A stretch of DNA of 9,017 nt from positions 1-9,017 of the forward strand of contig JALNXV010000125.1 in NCBI GenBank assembly GCA_023230175.1, read 5' to 3'. The position numbers and the translations under genes were made by a program. Source of the DNA: Candidatus Cloacimonadota bacterium (GTDB lineage Bacteria > Cloacimonadota > Cloacimonadia > Cloacimonadales > WRIO01). A model generated the notes under the pieces. The model saw only the letters and a program-made list of their open reading frames with translations, was not told the DNA's origin and ran no database searches. Positions 8,001 to 9,017 of this stretch are shown piece by piece; within the stretch, counting starts at the first letter, position 1; each line of letters begins with the position of its first letter.

Positions 8001-8856
8001 TTACCGGATTACCAAAATCAACTCCAAAAGAAGAATTAGTCGCTACAACATAAGCACCATTCTGTCCGTTACTTTCATTATAAATAATCCTATTTTCTAA
8101 TGCATAATTATAAGCAGCTACTACTGTTGCTTCACTAGAAGAAGAACCTGCTATGGGCATTACTTTTAAATCCCACGAAACACCACTTACCCCAAGTTCA
8201 TTATTTCCAATGGCTCCAACTATACCACTTACATGAGTTCCATGAGTTGCTACCGGAAGGTTATTGTTATTATTATATACATTCCATCCTCTATTATCAT
8301 CAATATAACCGTTACCATCATCATCAATACCATTGCCGGCTACTTCATTTACATTATGCCACCAATTTATATCAGGATGATTCAATGCAAAACCATTATC
8401 AATAACGGCTATCACAATTTCTCTATTATTTCTTTCAGGAATATCTTCTGTATATTGCCATGCATAAGTAGCCTTTATATCTGCACCCTCTGTGCCTGTT
8501 CCTTGTCCGGTATTTTTTAGTGCCCATTGCTCATTAAATCTTGTATCATTTGGTATTTGTTCTCTAAGTTCTACCTTATGATTATACTGAGCTAAATGAA
8601 CATCCTTATCTTCTCTTATGATTCCAAGTAAAAAATCTTCATCAATATTTTTATAATTAAAAGTGCAAAGATAGATATTGAAACGTGCTGATAATTCTCT
8701 TTCAACTTTTAATTCATATTGAGAATATTTCTTAATAAATTCACTTGATAAATCACTATGCAACTTAATAATAAATTCACCTGAAATTCTCTCATTTGAA
8801 TACATATTTACTATAAATAATAATAAAATAATGATTAATAAGTTTTTCTTAAACAT
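5062..8856 (-). CDS. Secreted multidomain subtilisin-like (S8) serine protease with C-terminal sorting-like domain
   Basis: A 1264-residue exported protein. A signal peptide (about 1-20, KK then a long hydrophobic run) precedes a propeptide-like region (22-98). The S8 domain (about 105-445) has all catalytic elements: Asp153 (AVIDNGF), His205 (HGTHVSG), oxyanion Asn274 (ATNSSFG) and Ser379 (GTSMATPHVSG), plus an Asp-rich, probably calcium-binding loop at 175-188. Downstream, by resemblance: lamin-tail domain (about 458-626), chitobiase C-terminal-like beta domain (630-710), DUF5689/OB-fold-like region (715-905), fibronectin type III (910-998), cleaved-adhesin/MAM-like domain (1002-1162) and a C-terminal domain with YPNPFNP (1181-1187) ending KKMILLK. 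That tail is like FlgD-Ig or type IX secretion sorting domains, so release or anchoring outside the outer membrane is likely. TAGGGG at 8864-8869 supports the ATG. It probably degrades extracellular protein; adhesion is also possible. Substrate unknown. Confidence 0.93.
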   Translation of the reverse strand: MFKKNLLIIILLLFIVNMYSNERISGEFIIKLHSDLSSEFIKKYSQYELKVERELSARFNIYLCTFNYKNIDEDFLLGIIREDKDVHLAQYNHKVELREQIPNDTRFNEQWALKNTGQGTGTEGADIKATYAWQYTEDIPERNNREIVIAVIDNGFALNHPDINWWHNVNEVAGNGIDDDGNGYIDDNRGWNVYNNNNNLPVATHGTHVSGIVGAIGNNELGVSGVSWDLKVMPIAGSSSSEATVVAAYNYALENRIIYNESNGQNGAYVVATNSSFGVDFGNPVNYPIWGEMYNLMGEAGILSAVATMNMNANVDQVGDIPTSFTSSYLITVTNTTNTDNKNNGAAYGLTTIDLGAPGTSVLSTVPLGLGYANNTGTSMATPHVSGVIGLMYKVSNEELLQLYDENPEQLALIFREIILSGVDPIPSLDGITVTGGRLNAYRPVLDVLALNHPDENHKSLFFSEYIDGSEHNKALEIFNPYSYDIDLSGFCVRLGEGENVWGDSLNLNGVLESNQTLVIYHPEASIEIQTLGDVASEVCFFNGDDSIGLFYENQLIDTIGNNLDISENGWGVAGILNATVNHTLVRKNSIFKGNTNWEEQSGNYLEDSEWIIYDLDTFDYLGIHSYFENMVATPIISPGSGLYIDSISISIVCATENSSIYYTLDNTIPDETSNLYTSSFLVYENTILKAIAYSDSLEPSEIITSHYEFPVPIDNLAELRASVSGDETLYSLSEEVIVSYADSIQLYVQDTEAGIFIENTDGIVTNIYNIGDGITGLIGNIENYEGLIKFIPYIDFGEPSSTGNEIIPIQTSLEEMNSFPQLYQAMLVKVDSLEFLQEGNFVDSLYYGLYDGSFEHNFKAISENSDYIGTAIPSSLVNITGIRSINSTDLYISSRKLSDFEIIPEDIILPPRNLKATVFDGNFLTLSWDEPDSLTTARVLIGYNVYKNNILLTETPILELNYTESDLLEGEYSYAVTAVYNQEESTSIMAEIFIGDYVIEDFPYNEGFESIYFPPKGWIIRDSDNDGVYWFGFSGDEVAYEGITCAVSVSRLDNGEILTPDNWLILPKLGVSESNNIQSFELNYWITSQPETAQEYYSVMVSTTDNQESSFEPFFSEIVNNNSWISRSIELSSEVKYIAFRHHNVTDQAYLKIDDIQVELHTSENDINVIPYITKLISNYPNPFNPITTISYTIGEPGNVLLEIYNIKGQKIKELVNENHKPGDYQVIWNAKDNSNNSVGNGIYLYRIKSGTYTSTKKMILLK

Positions 8857-8887
8857 AGTAATACCCCTAATTATACTTCTTAAATAT

Positions 8888-8915
8888 ACAATATTTTATT
8901 TATTAAATATGTCAA
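8888..8915 (-). promoter_or_regulatory. Candidate promoter of the S8 protease gene
   Basis: A perfect TTGACA (8915-8910, minus strand) is followed after 16 bp by TATTGT (8893-8888). Transcription would begin about 25 nt before the start codon at 8856, leaving room for the TAGGGG ribosome binding site. A TATATT at 8888-8883 is an alternative -10, but its 21-bp spacing is too long. Confidence 0.4.
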
Positions 8916-8979
8916 GGAATAAATCAGAATTCTCGTTAAAATATTAAAACCTTTAAATTTTGTGAAATATTGCTATCCA

Positions 8980-9017
8980 AAAACTACTGTTGTGCGAGCA
9001 TCCTTGCTTGCACTTAA
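8980..9017 (-). repeat. Dispersed hairpin repeat, copy 2 (may continue past the window)
   Basis: Inverted copy of the unit at 4913-4949. The hairpin is GTGCGAGCA (8992-9000), loop TCCT, TGCTTGCAC (9005-9013); on the plus strand the central pair is G-T, so all nine positions can pair. The sequence to its left (below 8980) shows no likeness to the ACAGCCT end that follows copy 1, so the shared unit stops there. The other side is cut by the window edge. It lies 123 bp upstream of the S8 start codon, just beyond the promoter candidate. Confidence 0.75.

Noticed and set aside
8260..8274. Five consecutive Asn codons (AAT/AAC run) shortly before the catalytic His of the protease as a phase-variable repeat
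   Set aside because: A trinucleotide run changes length without shifting the frame, it is short and mixed, and Asn-rich loops are common in AT-rich genomes.
8233..8520. Plus-strand open frame of 95 codons
   Set aside because: It is antisense to the catalytic domain of the S8 protease, which is conserved and clearly coding; the Ile/Tyr-rich product is typical of an AT-rich shadow frame.
1..9017. CRISPR array, tRNA or rRNA genes
   Set aside because: No regularly spaced repeats and no tRNA cloverleaf or rRNA-like GC-rich conserved stretches were seen on either strand.

Overview
The window is AT-rich (by eye near 30% G+C). All five protein genes that can be supported lie on the minus strand, so transcription runs from the right edge to the left. 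The organism is most likely an uncultured member of the Fibrobacterota-Chlorobiota-Bacteroidota (FCB) superphylum or a neighbour such as Cloacimonadota, Delongbacteria or Marinimicrobia. Two things point there. The large secreted protease ends in a YPNPFNP-type C-terminal sorting-like domain closing with KKMILLK. The HtpG N-terminus has the TENIFPIIKK-type sequence seen in Bacteroidota-like HtpG rather than the E. coli type. The exact phylum cannot be settled from this window.

Layout in the direction of transcription: a 1264-residue secreted subtilisin-like (S8) multidomain protease (8856-5062); a 280-bp intergenic region holding a 129-bp element with short inverted ends and two matching hairpins (4831-4959); a six-helix DUF998-like membrane protein (4781-4167); a free-standing GyrI-like/effector-binding domain protein (3974-3477); a fusion of a degenerate RsbW-like ATPase domain with a GNAT acetyltransferase region and a third C-terminal domain (3291-1780); and the chaperone gene htpG (1649 to the left edge, C-terminus missing).

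The genes do not look like one tight operon. Gaps are 130-280 bp, and four of the five genes have a candidate promoter with a TTGACA or TTGACG -35 box, each with a 16-bp spacer. Every gene has a Shine-Dalgarno sequence. No convincing intrinsic terminator was found. The middle three genes could form a small-molecule sensing or response neighbourhood, but only their proximity suggests it. HtpG is housekeeping; the S8 protein is an exported enzyme or adhesin.

The most notable non-coding signal is a ~37-nt hairpin-bearing repeat present twice in inverted orientation, 113 bp beyond the 3' end of the S8 gene and 123 bp upstream of its start. The downstream copy is part of the 129-bp MITE-like element. 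This looks like a dispersed REP- or MITE-type family, but copy number in the genome cannot be judged here.
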